NCBI RefSeq assembly: GCF_014196615.1
Contig: NZ_JACIDY010000008.1
Coordinates: forward strand, 1-64,000
DNA length: 64,000 nucleotides
Direction: 5' to 3'
Origin: Novosphingobium fluoreni
GTDB lineage: Bacteria > Pseudomonadota > Alphaproteobacteria > Sphingomonadales > Sphingomonadaceae
Shown here: positions 1-8,770 of the stretch, piece after piece
Layout: each line of letters starts with the position of its first letter
Numbering within the stretch: the stretch's first letter is position 1
The notes under the pieces: model-generated
The model's input: only the letters and a program-made list of their open reading frames with translations
Database searches by the model: none
What the model was told of the DNA's origin: nothing
Made by a program: the position numbers and the translations under genes

Positions 1-1
1 C

Positions 2-76
2 GGAAAGCTCGTCGACATCTTCCAGCCCGCCGAATGCGCCAACTACTTCAAATCATGCGGCTATGAACCGGAATGA
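2..76 (+). mobile_element. 3' end of an IS630-family transposase gene (truncated by the window edge)
   Basis: The first 24 codons visible end in a stop at 74-76 and read KLVDIFQPAECANYF then KSCGYEPE. The pattern 'F-x-P-x-E-C-x-N-Y-F-x-x-x-G-Y' is the usual C-terminus of IS630-family DDE transposases. The body of the gene lies left of the window. A likely right end of the element is near 89, where CTC is followed by a TA (90-91), the dinucleotide IS630 elements duplicate. The call rests on a short tail, so family assignment is good but not certain. Confidence 0.65.
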
Positions 77-1077
77 ACGGAAACTGCTCTAGCCGCCGAC
101 CTGATGGTTGACCCACGGACGATGCAACGCCCGCCCAGGACCATTTTGCGCGGAGGGCCGTCCGGGTGATCCAGCCGCTCTGACAACATCGCCATCGCGG
201 CGCGGCCGATCTCCTCGACCGGCTGCTCGATAACGGTCAGCCCGCCGCCGACCAGATCCATCCACGGCTCGTTGTCGAAACCGGCGAGGGCCACGTCTTG
301 CGGAACCGACAGTCCCAGCGCGTGGATCGCGCGCAGCATCGCGGTGAGCATGACTCCGTTGCTGGCGATCAGGGCTGTGGCGTGCCCGGGCGTGTTCATC
401 AATGTGGTCATCGCACGCTCAGCCTCGCCCTCGCCATGAGCCACCGGGACCGGCTCGGGCGTCAGACCCAGATCGGCCATGGCCTTGGTGTAACCGGCGC
501 TGCGCTCGCTGCCGGTGGTGCTGCTGGCTCCGAAGAAGCCGGCGATCCGCCGATGGCCGCCCGCGTGGAGTTGGTGAACCAGCAGCGCCGCCATCGCCTC
601 ATTGTCCAGCACGACAGAATCCTGCGCGGCGCCGGGAATTGTGCGATCGATAAGCACCACCGGAAAGTCGAACCGCTGACGTGCCGCTTGCTCGACGCCG
701 GATTGCGTCGGCGCCAGGATCACGCCGGTCACCCGCTCCTCCTGCATCAGTTGCAGATACATCGATTCCTTGGCCGGATTCTCGTCGGTATTGCACAGGA
801 TGACGCGCAAGCCGCGTTCATAAGCGATGTCCTCGACCGTGCGTGACACGGCGGTGAAGAACGGATTGCGGATGTCTGCAACCACCAAGCCGATCGTGTT
901 GCTGTGGCGCGAGCGCAGCCGCCGGGCGGCGAGATTGGGGCGGTAACCCGTCTCGGTGACAGCGGCGAGGACGCGCTTTTGCATCACGGCATCGACCGCA
1001 CGGCCCGAAAGCACGCGCGAAACGGTGGCGGCGGACACGCCAGCCACGCGGGCGACATCCTTGATTCCAACGGGCAT
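61..1077 (-). CDS. LacI-family transcriptional repressor, probably of the fructose operon
   Basis: 338 aa. The N-terminus IKDVARVAGVSAATVSRVLS (residues 5-24) is a textbook LacI helix-turn-helix with hinge, followed by a periplasmic-binding-protein fold (NTIGLVVADIRNPFF onward). It is divergent from fruB across 137 bp that contain a perfect LacI-type palindrome, so it very probably represses the fru operon; the effector (fructose 1-phosphate or fructose) is inference. The last codons overlap the transposase tail by 16 bp. The final residues after GSTIRSAAR appear to be encoded by insertion-sequence DNA, so the natural C-terminus may have been replaced; such a short tail change need not abolish function. 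Confidence 0.9.
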   Translation of the reverse strand: MPVGIKDVARVAGVSAATVSRVLSGRAVDAVMQKRVLAAVTETGYRPNLAARRLRSRHSNTIGLVVADIRNPFFTAVSRTVEDIAYERGLRVILCNTDENPAKESMYLQLMQEERVTGVILAPTQSGVEQAARQRFDFPVVLIDRTIPGAAQDSVVLDNEAMAALLVHQLHAGGHRRIAGFFGASSTTGSERSAGYTKAMADLGLTPEPVPVAHGEGEAERAMTTLMNTPGHATALIASNGVMLTAMLRAIHALGLSVPQDVALAGFDNEPWMDLVGGGLTVIEQPVEEIGRAAMAMLSERLDHPDGPPRKMVLGGRCIVRGSTIRSAARAVSVHSGS

Positions 1078-1081
1078 GCGG

Positions 1082-1093
1082 GAAATCGTTCTC
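1082..1093. promoter_or_regulatory. Imperfect LacI-type operator in the leader of the repressor gene
   Basis: GAAATCGTTCTC matches the fru operator core GAAAACGTTTTC at 10 of 12 positions and keeps the central CG step. It lies five bases upstream of the repressor start codon, where binding would block its own expression. This is inferred from similarity only. Confidence 0.45.
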
Positions 1094-1155
1094 CACGGAA
1101 GTGATCGTCACACTCTGTCGCTTGCCGCTTCGACTTGCAAGATCCCTAATGCATC

Positions 1156-1185
1156 TTGACAATTCTTACAGAAAACGTTTTCTAT
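1156..1185 (+). promoter_or_regulatory. Sigma-70-type promoter of the fru operon
   Basis: TTGACA at 1156-1161 is a consensus -35 box; TTCTAT at 1180-1185 is a plausible -10 box with an 18-base spacer. The palindromic operator lies in the spacer and reaches into the -10 box, the usual placement for repression by steric block. Transcription would begin about 20 bases before the AGGAGAGG ribosome site of fruB (1202-1209). Confidence 0.6.
1170..1183. promoter_or_regulatory. Perfect 14-bp palindromic operator for the LacI-family repressor
   Basis: AGAAAACGTTTTCT is identical to its reverse complement and has the central CG pair typical of LacI/PurR/FruR half-site junctions. It overlaps the putative fru promoter and sits between the divergent repressor and fru genes. 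Confidence 0.75.
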
Positions 1186-1214
1186 GCGGAGTGAGAGTCT
1201 GAGGAGAGGCCGCA

Positions 1215-3725
1215 ATGACGCTACGAGAACCGGCGGATGCGCTGGCCCGTGATTTGATTCGCATTGATGCCCAGGTCACCGACAAGGCGGATGCGATCCG
1301 CCAGGCGGGGCAATTGCTCGTTGCCGCCGGCTGCGTCGCGCCCGGATATGAGGCCAGCATGGCCCAGCGCGAAGCGGTGGCGAACACCTACCTCGGTTCG
1401 GGCGTGGCGATCCCGCACGGGCTGGGCGAGGACAAAGGCCTGGTCCGTCAGGACGGGATCGTGGTCCTGCAAGTGCCTGGTGGTATCGAGTGGAACCCCG
1501 GCCAGATCGCGCATCTGGTGGTGGGCATCGCCGCCAATTCGGACAGCCACATCGCGATTCTGCGCCGCCTGACTCGCCTGATCCAGGACGAAGCCCGGCT
1601 GAAAGGCCTGTTCACCACCAACGATGTGGCGCTGATCGCCGATGCCTTGCACCGCGATGGGGCGGACGCCGCGCCTGCCTCACCTGCCGAAGACCTGGCC
1701 GAAACGATCGCATGGACCGTCGACTACCCCTCAGGCCTGCACGCGCGTCCTGCGGCTGCATGGGTCGAGGCGGCGAAGGCCAGCGGCGTCACCATGCGCG
1801 TGCGCCACGGCGATGAAACCGGTGATCCGCGCAGTCTCATTTCCCTGCTCCAGCTTGGCCTAAAGGCGGGCGATAGCGTCACCATCAGCGCCACCGGCGA
1901 CGGGGCCGCTCAAGCGATCGAGCGCTTCCATGGTGTGATCACCCGCCTGTCATCGCGCGAGAAAGCGGATGCGGCGCGCGCTGCCGAAAAGGCGCTGGCT
2001 CCGGTGCGCGGCTGGAAACCCGCTGGCACGCCGCGAATGGTGGCGGGCGTAGCGGCCAGTCCCGGCCTTGCCATCGGCAAGGTGCATCTCCTCGCCGCTG
2101 CCGAGCTTGAGGTTGTCGATCAGCCGGTCGCACTGATCGAGGGCGGCCAGTTGCTCAATGATGCCTTGGTCCGCACGCGTGCTCAGATGAAGGCGCTGGT
2201 CGATGATACCGCGCGCCGACTGGGTGCGGGGGATGCAGCCATTTTCACGGCGCAGGCCACCTTGCTGGACGATACCGACCTGATCACGCTGACCTGCCAG
2301 CTGATGGTCGAGGGGCACGGCGTCGCCTGGTCGTGGAATGAGGCGATCCAGCGGCTGGCCGGCCAGTTGACCGCGCTTGGCAACCCCGTCCTGGCGGCCC
2401 GCGCGGCCGATCTGCACGACGTGGGTCGGCGCGTGTTGGCGCAGATCGATCCCGGGCTTGGCACCGGCACTCTCGCCGACTTTCCTGACGAGCCTTCGAT
2501 CCTCGTCGCCGCCGACCTTTCGCCTTCGGACACGGCGTCGCTCGATGTCGCCAAAGTGGCCGGCATCGCTACGGCGCTGGGCGGACCGACATCGCATAGC
2601 GCCATCCTGGCGCGCACTCTGGGGCTGCCGTCTGTCGTCGCGGGTGGTGCGGAGCTGCTGGCTCTGGCGGCTGGGTGCACCGCGATCGTCGATGGCGACA
2701 GTGGCCGCATCTGGCTCAACCCCTCGGAAGAGGACCTCGCCAGCGCCCGCGCTTGGATCGCCACTCTTGCCGATCAGCGCGCCGCGCAGGAAGCAGAGCG
2801 CAGCCGCCCAGCGGTGACGACCGATGGTTGCTCCATCGCCATCGGCGCCAACATCAACCAGCCGGAGCAGGCACCCTTCGCCTTGGCTCAAGGCGGCGAA
2901 GGCGTCGGCCTGATGCGCACCGAATTCCTGTTCCTTGAACGCGGTGACAGCCCTAGCGAGGATGAGCAGTTTGCGATCTACCGAGCGATGATCGACGCGC
3001 TCGATGGCCGCCCCCTGATCGTGCGCGCGCTCGACATCGGTGGCGACAAGCAGGTGCCGCATCTGGACTTGCCGCGAGAGGAGAACCCGTTCCTAGGGGT
3101 TCGTGGCGCACGACTGCTGCTGCGGCGGCCCGACCTGCTCGATCCGCAGTTGCGTGCGCTATATCGCGCAGCGAAGCTGGGCGGCGATCTTTCGATCATG
3201 TTCCCGATGATCACCTCCGCGTCAGAGCTGATCACGTTGCGGGATCGCTGCGATGAGATCCGCGTCGCACTTGACGCACCGCAAGTGCCGATCGGCATCA
3301 TGATCGAGGTGCCCGCCGCCGCCGTGCAAGCCCAGGCGCTGGCCGCCCATGCCGACTTCTTCTCGATCGGCACGAACGACCTTACCCAATATGCGCTCGC
3401 GATCGATCGCCAGAACCCCGAGCTGGCAAGTGAAGCGGACAGTCTGCATCCGGCCGTGTTGCGCCTGATCGCGATGACGGTGGAAGGCGCACGCTCGCAT
3501 AACCGCTGGGTGGGGGTGTGCGGCGGGATCGCCGGCGATCCCTTCGGCGCGGCCTTGCTGGTGGGGCTGGGCGTGGACGAACTGTCGATGACCCCGCGCG
3601 ATATCCCGGCGGTGAAGGCACGCATCCGTGCCGCCGATCGAACGGCGCTGGCAACTCTGGCCGCCCGGGCCCTGGCGGCCGAGAGCGCGGCGGATGTACG
3701 CGCCCTTGATGGAGAAGGCGCGTGA
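1215..3725 (+). CDS. fruB: Fructose PTS multiphosphoryl transfer protein (EIIA-HPr-EI fusion)
   Basis: 836 aa. Three modules carry phosphate from PEP to the membrane permease. EIIA (about 1-145) has the phosphorylated His68 in GVAIPHG. HPr (about 165-250) has His177 in YPSGLHARPA. Enzyme I (about 268-836) has the swivelling His461 in GGPTSHSAILAR and the PEP-site Cys769 in GVCGGIAGDP. Because EI and HPr are built in, the system needs no separate general PTS proteins. The start at 1215 follows AGGAGAGG by six bases. It is first in the operon; its stop overlaps the fruK start (TGATG). Confidence 0.97.
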   Translation: MTLREPADALARDLIRIDAQVTDKADAIRQAGQLLVAAGCVAPGYEASMAQREAVANTYLGSGVAIPHGLGEDKGLVRQDGIVVLQVPGGIEWNPGQIAHLVVGIAANSDSHIAILRRLTRLIQDEARLKGLFTTNDVALIADALHRDGADAAPASPAEDLAETIAWTVDYPSGLHARPAAAWVEAAKASGVTMRVRHGDETGDPRSLISLLQLGLKAGDSVTISATGDGAAQAIERFHGVITRLSSREKADAARAAEKALAPVRGWKPAGTPRMVAGVAASPGLAIGKVHLLAAAELEVVDQPVALIEGGQLLNDALVRTRAQMKALVDDTARRLGAGDAAIFTAQATLLDDTDLITLTCQLMVEGHGVAWSWNEAIQRLAGQLTALGNPVLAARAADLHDVGRRVLAQIDPGLGTGTLADFPDEPSILVAADLSPSDTASLDVAKVAGIATALGGPTSHSAILARTLGLPSVVAGGAELLALAAGCTAIVDGDSGRIWLNPSEEDLASARAWIATLADQRAAQEAERSRPAVTTDGCSIAIGANINQPEQAPFALAQGGEGVGLMRTEFLFLERGDSPSEDEQFAIYRAMIDALDGRPLIVRALDIGGDKQVPHLDLPREENPFLGVRGARLLLRRPDLLDPQLRALYRAAKLGGDLSIMFPMITSASELITLRDRCDEIRVALDAPQVPIGIMIEVPAAAVQAQALAAHADFFSIGTNDLTQYALAIDRQNPELASEADSLHPAVLRLIAMTVEGARSHNRWVGVCGGIAGDPFGAALLVGLGVDELSMTPRDIPAVKARIRAADRTALATLAARALAAESAADVRALDGEGA

Positions 3726-4693
3726 TGCGCGTTATCACTGTCACGCTCAACCCGGCGGTGGACGAGACGATCACGATCGATCGGCTGGTGCCCGGCACGG
3801 TCCATCGTGCGCGGGATGTGCGGCGGAACGCAGGGGGCAAAGGCGTCAACGTGGCGAGTTGCCTGGCCGACTGGGGCATCCGCGCCAGGGCATTCGGCCT
3901 GCTGGGCACCGAAAACGCCGCACCGTTCGAGGCGCTTTTCACCGCTGGCGGTATCGAAGACCGCTTTGAGCGCGTGGCCGGGGCCACTCGGGTGAACCTC
4001 AAGATCGTCGACGCGAACGACACCACGGACATCAACCTGGGCGGATTGCCGGTCCGTTCCGAGGATGTCGCGAGCCTTGTTACCAAACTTGAAGCACTGG
4101 CGGGACCGGATACGCTGGTGGTGCTGGCAGGTAGCCTGCCGCCCGGTTGCCCGCCGTCCATCTACGCCGATCTGTCTGCCAGGCTGTGCGCACGAGGGGC
4201 GCGGGTTCTGCTCGACAGTAGTGGACCCCCGCTGTCCCTGGCACTGGCCGCGCCGGAGCTGCCTTATTGCCTCAAGCCAAACCGCCACGAACTGGCCGAA
4301 TGGAGCGGCAACGCACTGGATGATCTCGCAGACGTCGTTTGCGTGGCGGACCAGCTGCGCGATCGCGGGGCAAAGCTGATCGCCGTGTCGCTAGGGGCCG
4401 ATGGCGCGCTTTTCCTGTCTGAAAAGGGCACGATCCGGGCGCAGTTGGCGGCTCCAACCGTCGTCAGCACGGTGGGCGCAGGCGACGCGATGGTGGCAGG
4501 CCTCGCAGCCGCGATGGCCGAGGGCGCTTCGCTTGAGCGCACCGCGCGACTGGCGACGGCATTCGCGGTCGCCAAGCTGAGCCTCTTAGGACCGCATCTG
4601 CCCGGCCGCGTCGAGGTCGAAGCGCTTACACACAAGGTCAAGATCGTCGCGGTCGAAACGGCCGACGCGAAAGGCATGGGAGAGACACGATGA
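3725..4693 (+). CDS. fruK: 1-phosphofructokinase
   Basis: 322 aa, PfkB/ribokinase fold. It phosphorylates the fructose 1-phosphate made by FruA to fructose 1,6-bisphosphate. Visible signatures are [10 protein letters not shown] near residue 40 (substrate/ATP region) and the C-terminal [11 protein letters not shown] containing the catalytic Asp and anion hole. ATG 3725 overlaps the fruB stop by one base and begins the conserved [15 protein letters not shown]; a GTG three bases upstream is less likely. The 3' end overlaps fruA by four bases, implying translational coupling. Confidence 0.96.
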   Translation: MRVITVTLNPAVDETITIDRLVPGTVHRARDVRRNAGGKGVNVASCLADWGIRARAFGLLGTENAAPFEALFTAGGIEDRFERVAGATRVNLKIVDANDTTDINLGGLPVRSEDVASLVTKLEALAGPDTLVVLAGSLPPGCPPSIYADLSARLCARGARVLLDSSGPPLSLALAAPELPYCLKPNRHELAEWSGNALDDLADVVCVADQLRDRGAKLIAVSLGADGALFLSEKGTIRAQLAAPTVVSTVGAGDAMVAGLAAAMAEGASLERTARLATAFAVAKLSLLGPHLPGRVEVEALTHKVKIVAVETADAKGMGETR

Positions 4694-6390
4694 GCAGGAT
4701 CCTGGCGGTCGTCGAGGCCGAAGGGGCTGGCGTGACCGGCGTGCTGGCGGGTGAAGCGCTGCGCAAGGCGGCGCGCGCCAGCGGACGGACGATCGAGATC
4801 GTCCCGTCCGGGCAGGAAGCTGTTCCGCAACCAGACAAGGGTGACACCCTGCTGCTTGTCGCGCCAAGCGACGACGCCTTGCGGTTCGGCGATCGGCCGC
4901 ATCGGCATCTGACGCTGGAGCAAGTGCTCGCTGATCCCGATGCCGCGATCGCGGCCACTGACGCGGATGTCACATCCGGGACCGCAACCGTGCCGACCGG
5001 TACCCGGCGGATTGTCGCCGTGACCTCATGCCCCACCGGCATCGCGCATACCTTCATGGCAGCCGAAGGCCTGACAGAAGGCGCGCGCCAGTTGGGCTAC
5101 GATATCCGTGTCGAAACCCAGGGCTCCGTCGGTGCAGGTAACGCGCTGACGCCTGAAGAAATCGCTGCCGCCGACGTGGTGCTGATCGCTGCCGACCGCG
5201 AAGTCGATCGCGCGCGCTTTGTCGGGAAGCGTGTCTTCTCCAGCAGTACCAAGCCTGCGATCACCGGCGGGGCGAAGCTGGTCGAGCAAGCGCTCGCCGA
5301 AGCGAAAGTGCAGGCCGGCAATGAGCAGGACCATGCCGCGTCAGCCGGCAAGGAGCGCACGGGACCCTACAAGCACTTGATGACCGGCGTGTCGTTCATG
5401 CTGCCGTTCGTGGTCGCGGGCGGTTTGCTCATCGCGCTCGCCTTCGCGTTGGGCGGCATTCAGGCGAATGAGGATGCCGCGGCGGGCACCCTGGCCCATG
5501 CGCTGTTCGAGATTGGCGCCAAGGGCGGCTTCGCGCTGATCGTGCCCGCATTGGCAGGCTATATCGCGTTCTCCATTGCCGACCGCCCGGGCATAGCGCC
5601 GGGCATGATCGGCGGCATGATCGCCGCCAATCTCGGCGCAGGCTTCCTGGGCGGTATCGTTGCCGGATTTATCGCCGGCTATGGCGTTGCCGGGCTTAAC
5701 CGGGCGATTCAACTGCCCAAGAATCTGCAGGGCCTGAAGCCGGTGCTAATCCTGCCGCTGCTGGGCACTGTGCTGACTGGCCTGCTGATGATCTACGCTG
5801 TCGGTACGCCGGTTGCGGCACTGCTGGCTTTCCTTACCGAATGGCTGCGCGCCATGCAGGGATCGAGCGCGATCCTGCTGGGGCTGATCCTGGGCGCGAT
5901 GATGGCGTTCGACATGGGTGGTCCGGTCAACAAGGCCAGCTATGCCTTCTCGGTCGGGCTGATCGCCAGCCAGGTCTATACACCGATGGCGGCGACCATG
6001 GCAGCCGGAATGACACCGCCGCTGGCCGTCGCTCTCGCGACCCGCTTGTTCGCCAACCGCTTCACCGCCGAGGAGCGCGAGGCGGGAAGCGCCGCGGCCG
6101 TGCTGGGCCTGGCGTTCGTTACCGAGGGCGCAATTCCCTTCGCCGCGCGCGATCCGTTTCGGGTGATCCCCGCGCTGATGGTGGGCTCGGCGATTACCGG
6201 CGCGATCTCGATGGCTGCGGGTGTTGAACTGCGCGTCCCGCACGGCGGGGTATTTGTACTGCCGATCCCCGGCGCGGTGACCCACCTGATCGCCTACGCT
6301 GTCGCGATCGTCGCCGGAACGCTGATCAGTGCCGTGCTGCTCGGCATTCTCAAGCGTCCGATCGCCTCAGTCATGGCTGCGCAGGCTTAA
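4690..6390 (+). CDS. fruA: Fructose-specific PTS permease EIIBC
   Basis: 566 aa. The N-terminal about 100 residues are a degenerate EIIB-like domain without the active Cys. They are followed by the true EIIB with phosphocysteine Cys114 in [13 protein letters not shown], then the membrane EIIC domain from about residue 235 ([13 protein letters not shown]) with roughly nine hydrophobic segments. This B'-B-C layout is the one seen in proteobacterial FruA. It imports fructose with phosphorylation at C1. It overlaps fruK by four bases (ATGA). Confidence 0.96.
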   Translation: MSRILAVVEAEGAGVTGVLAGEALRKAARASGRTIEIVPSGQEAVPQPDKGDTLLLVAPSDDALRFGDRPHRHLTLEQVLADPDAAIAATDADVTSGTATVPTGTRRIVAVTSCPTGIAHTFMAAEGLTEGARQLGYDIRVETQGSVGAGNALTPEEIAAADVVLIAADREVDRARFVGKRVFSSSTKPAITGGAKLVEQALAEAKVQAGNEQDHAASAGKERTGPYKHLMTGVSFMLPFVVAGGLLIALAFALGGIQANEDAAAGTLAHALFEIGAKGGFALIVPALAGYIAFSIADRPGIAPGMIGGMIAANLGAGFLGGIVAGFIAGYGVAGLNRAIQLPKNLQGLKPVLILPLLGTVLTGLLMIYAVGTPVAALLAFLTEWLRAMQGSSAILLGLILGAMMAFDMGGPVNKASYAFSVGLIASQVYTPMAATMAAGMTPPLAVALATRLFANRFTAEEREAGSAAAVLGLAFVTEGAIPFAARDPFRVIPALMVGSAITGAISMAAGVELRVPHGGVFVLPIPGAVTHLIAYAVAIVAGTLISAVLLGILKRPIASVMAAQA

Positions 6391-6410
6391 GCGAACTCAG
6401 GAGACGACGG

Positions 6411-7769
6411 ATGAAAAAGGCCAAGCTTGCCGCAGCTTCGCTAGCGGCGGTCATGGCGCTATGCGCCCCGTTGGCACAGGCACAGGACAATCCCACACCG
6501 CAGGACGCACCGCCCCCGACCTTGCCGAAGGTGACAGAGAGCGCTCAGTGGCAGCCGCTCGCAGACCAGGGCATCACCTTGTCGCTCAGCTATACGGGCG
6601 AGGCGGCGAGCAACCTTAGCGGCGGATTGCGCCGCGATGCTGCCTACGCCGGCCAGGTCTATGTTGGCGCCGATCTGGACATGGCGAAGATTGCCGGGAT
6701 CGACGGTGCCACGATCCACGCCGCAGTCACCAACCGGCACGGTGAGAATTTGGCCGCGATCGCGCTGGGTAACAACACCTCAGTCCAAGAGATCTACGGT
6801 ACGCAGAACACCCACCTGGCCATCCTGACCTGGGAGCAGAAGCTAGGCCCTCTGACGGTGGAGGCTGGCCGCAGTCAGGCCAACGTCCATTTCCTGAGTT
6901 CGCCGTTGTATTGCAACTTCCAGACCAATTCGGCCTGCGGCAATCCGACGTTCGTTTTCAAGAACAGCAATTTCACGTACTTTCCGGCATCTAGCTGGAT
7001 GGCCCACGCCAAGCTCAACCTGACACCGCAAGTATTTGCCCATGTCGGGATGTACGAAGTCAATCCCGATCGCAAGCGGCCCAATGACAACGGCTTCAAC
7101 TTCTCGACGCGCAATGCCACCGGCGTAATCGTCCCGGGGGAAGTCGGCTACGGAACCGACTTCGCGACCGATCGATTACCGCGTCATTATATCCTGGGCG
7201 GCTGGTTCGATCGCGGCGACTACAGCGATCCTTTGCGCGACGATCAGGGTGGCATCGCGATCATTTCCGGTCGGCCAGCGGCCAAGCGCAAGGGGCGCTC
7301 TGGCATCTATGTCCGGTTCGACCAGATGCTTACGCGGCCTGACCCCATGAGCGAACGCGGCCTGTCATTGTTCGGTGTGGCGATGACCAATTTATCGGGT
7401 CGTGTTGAGGAACGGCACTTCCTGGAACTGGGCTTGCTCCAGACCGGCACCTTCAAGGGCCGCGACAAAGACACATTGGGCTTCGTGATCAACCAGCAGA
7501 GCTTCAGCGATCTCGCGCTCGCCCGCATGAATGCTGCCCGCGTGTTCGGCGGCGGCACGCCCGGAGTCCGGCGCAACCAATACATGATGGAACTGGCGTA
7601 TGGCGCGCAGCTGGGCCCCGCCTTGCGGATATCACCCAATCTTCAGTACATCCTCCACCCCGACCAGACAGGCGCACCGTTCCGCACGCGGCACATCGAC
7701 GATGCCTTCGTGGTCGGCTTCAAGTTCACCGTAGACGCGATGTCGCTGGCTTCGGCATTCAAGCGCTGA
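6411..7769 (+). CDS. OprB-family carbohydrate-selective porin
   Basis: 452 aa with a cleavable signal peptide ending LAQAQD near residue 26. The mature part is rich in aromatic-ended beta strands and ends in a region typical of outer-membrane barrels (DDAFVVGFKFTVD). It lies 20 bases after fruA with an AGGAGACG ribosome site, so it is the last gene of the fru operon and should let fructose across the outer membrane. The OprB assignment is from overall character (N-terminal GITLSLSYTGEAASNLSGG style); substrate specificity is inferred from the operon. Confidence 0.88.
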   Translation: MKKAKLAAASLAAVMALCAPLAQAQDNPTPQDAPPPTLPKVTESAQWQPLADQGITLSLSYTGEAASNLSGGLRRDAAYAGQVYVGADLDMAKIAGIDGATIHAAVTNRHGENLAAIALGNNTSVQEIYGTQNTHLAILTWEQKLGPLTVEAGRSQANVHFLSSPLYCNFQTNSACGNPTFVFKNSNFTYFPASSWMAHAKLNLTPQVFAHVGMYEVNPDRKRPNDNGFNFSTRNATGVIVPGEVGYGTDFATDRLPRHYILGGWFDRGDYSDPLRDDQGGIAIISGRPAAKRKGRSGIYVRFDQMLTRPDPMSERGLSLFGVAMTNLSGRVEERHFLELGLLQTGTFKGRDKDTLGFVINQQSFSDLALARMNAARVFGGGTPGVRRNQYMMELAYGAQLGPALRISPNLQYILHPDQTGAPFRTRHIDDAFVVGFKFTVDAMSLASAFKR

Positions 7770-7828
7770 GATTGTTCCGCAACGGCAAACTATCGATACT
7801 GACCGCCGTCATATGTCCCACGGGCAGG

Positions 7829-7862
7829 TCGGCCCCGCAACTCGGTGAAAGTGCGGGGCCGA
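7829..7862. terminator. Hairpin between convergent fru operon and Gly/Ser-rich gene
   Basis: TCGGCCCCGCA (7829-7839) and TGCGGGGCCGA (7852-7862) form a perfect 11-bp stem with a 12-base loop. It lies between two convergent genes and could stop transcription from both sides. There is no clear T-tract on either side, so termination efficiency is uncertain. Confidence 0.6.
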
Positions 7863-7882
7863 TATTGAAATCATCTAGGCGG

Positions 7883-8656
7883 TTAGTTGCCGCTGGCGCT
7901 CCCGCTCAGGCTCACCGATCCACCAGAAGTCGAGCGTGATGCGGATGCGGAGCCGGAGCCGGAGATGGAGTGCTGCCCCGCCTGGGTTCCGGCCGCGCCG
8001 CTGCCAGAGCCTTGCGCCTCGGTACTGCGCGCGGTGTTAGCGGTTTCGCCCGCGTACGAGCTCGCGTCCGTAGCTGCCTGCGTTATTTTGTCGCGCGCAC
8101 CGCTGGCGGTTGCCGAAACCGCTCCAAGCGTGGGCTGCACCGAACCGGTGAGATTGCCGCTCGCCGAGCCGCTGCCGGAGGCGGAGCCAGTGGCGGTGGA
8201 GCGGTCGATACTGCCCGAAGCCGCACCTGAGCCAGCCGTCGCCGCGCTGCCGCCGACCGTGTCCAATTGGCTGCGCATGCCGTCGGCCAGGCCGCTGCCG
8301 GTAGACCGGACTGAACCGGCAAGGTTTCCGGCGGCGTTGCGGGCAGGCGAACCCTCGGGAGCAGGCGTGGTGGCGGCATCACGGCGTGATTTGCGCACGT
8401 GCCCTTCGCCGCTGCCGTTGACTGCCGAAGTCACCGAACGTCCAGCGCGCGACACGGCGATTTCGCCCATGCCGCTGCCCGCGCCGTCGAGGGCGCTGCC
8501 AGCCGAGCCGATGCTGCCACCAAGCGTCCCGCCCAGCGATCCACCGATCGCGCCACCAAATCCACCGCCCCCGCCCAGCAATTGGGCGTTAGCAATGCCG
8601 GGCAGTGCGAGGAGTGCGAATGCAGTCAGGCCGGTGCTAAAAAGATGCTTGTTCAT
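7883..8656 (-). CDS. Exported Gly/Ser/Ala-rich low-complexity protein
   Basis: 257 aa of unknown function. A clear signal peptide (MNKHLFSTGLTAFALLALPG then IANAQ) is followed by a glycine-rich stretch (about 27-60), a short charged patch (HVRKSRRD), and long Ser/Gly/Ala runs of SGS/SGSAS type to the C-terminus. No catalytic motif is visible; a surface, matrix or structural role is only a guess. AAGGAA precedes the ATG. A promoter matching the palindromic sigma-factor promoter lies about 60 bp upstream, placing the gene in the ECF regulon, downstream of and in the same direction as the subtilase gene. Confidence 0.8.
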   Translation of the reverse strand: MNKHLFSTGLTAFALLALPGIANAQLLGGGGGFGGAIGGSLGGTLGGSIGSAGSALDGAGSGMGEIAVSRAGRSVTSAVNGSGEGHVRKSRRDAATTPAPEGSPARNAAGNLAGSVRSTGSGLADGMRSQLDTVGGSAATAGSGAASGSIDRSTATGSASGSGSASGNLTGSVQPTLGAVSATASGARDKITQAATDASSYAGETANTARSTEAQGSGSGAAGTQAGQHSISGSGSASASRSTSGGSVSLSGSASGN

Positions 8657-8714
8657 GATCGCGGTTCCTTCTCGTTCTCCCGATGGCAGCTGTCATTCGG
8701 GATCGTCTGAGAGA

Positions 8715-8742
8715 GGAACGGGTGGCCCCGGGAACTTCATCC
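8715..8742 (-). promoter_or_regulatory. ECF-type promoter of the Gly/Ser-rich gene
   Basis: On the minus strand GGATGAA (8742-8736) is followed after exactly 14 bases by CCGTTCC (8721-8715). The same seven-base -35, the same spacing and a six-of-seven matching -10 occur on both strands of the palindrome at 10050-10081 in front of the sigma and protease genes. It also resembles the alphaproteobacterial general stress form GGAAC-N16/17-CGTT. Predicted start of transcription is about 50 bases before the ATG at 8656. Confidence 0.65.
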
Positions 8743-8770
8743 GTAGCGCGCGAACTTTTTTGTCGAGTAT

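Noticed and set aside
6409..6433. GGATGAA at the porin start codon, matching the -35 of the ECF promoters
   Set aside because: The bases 14 further on read CCGCA rather than CCGTT, and the match is created by the ribosome site and ATG of the porin gene.
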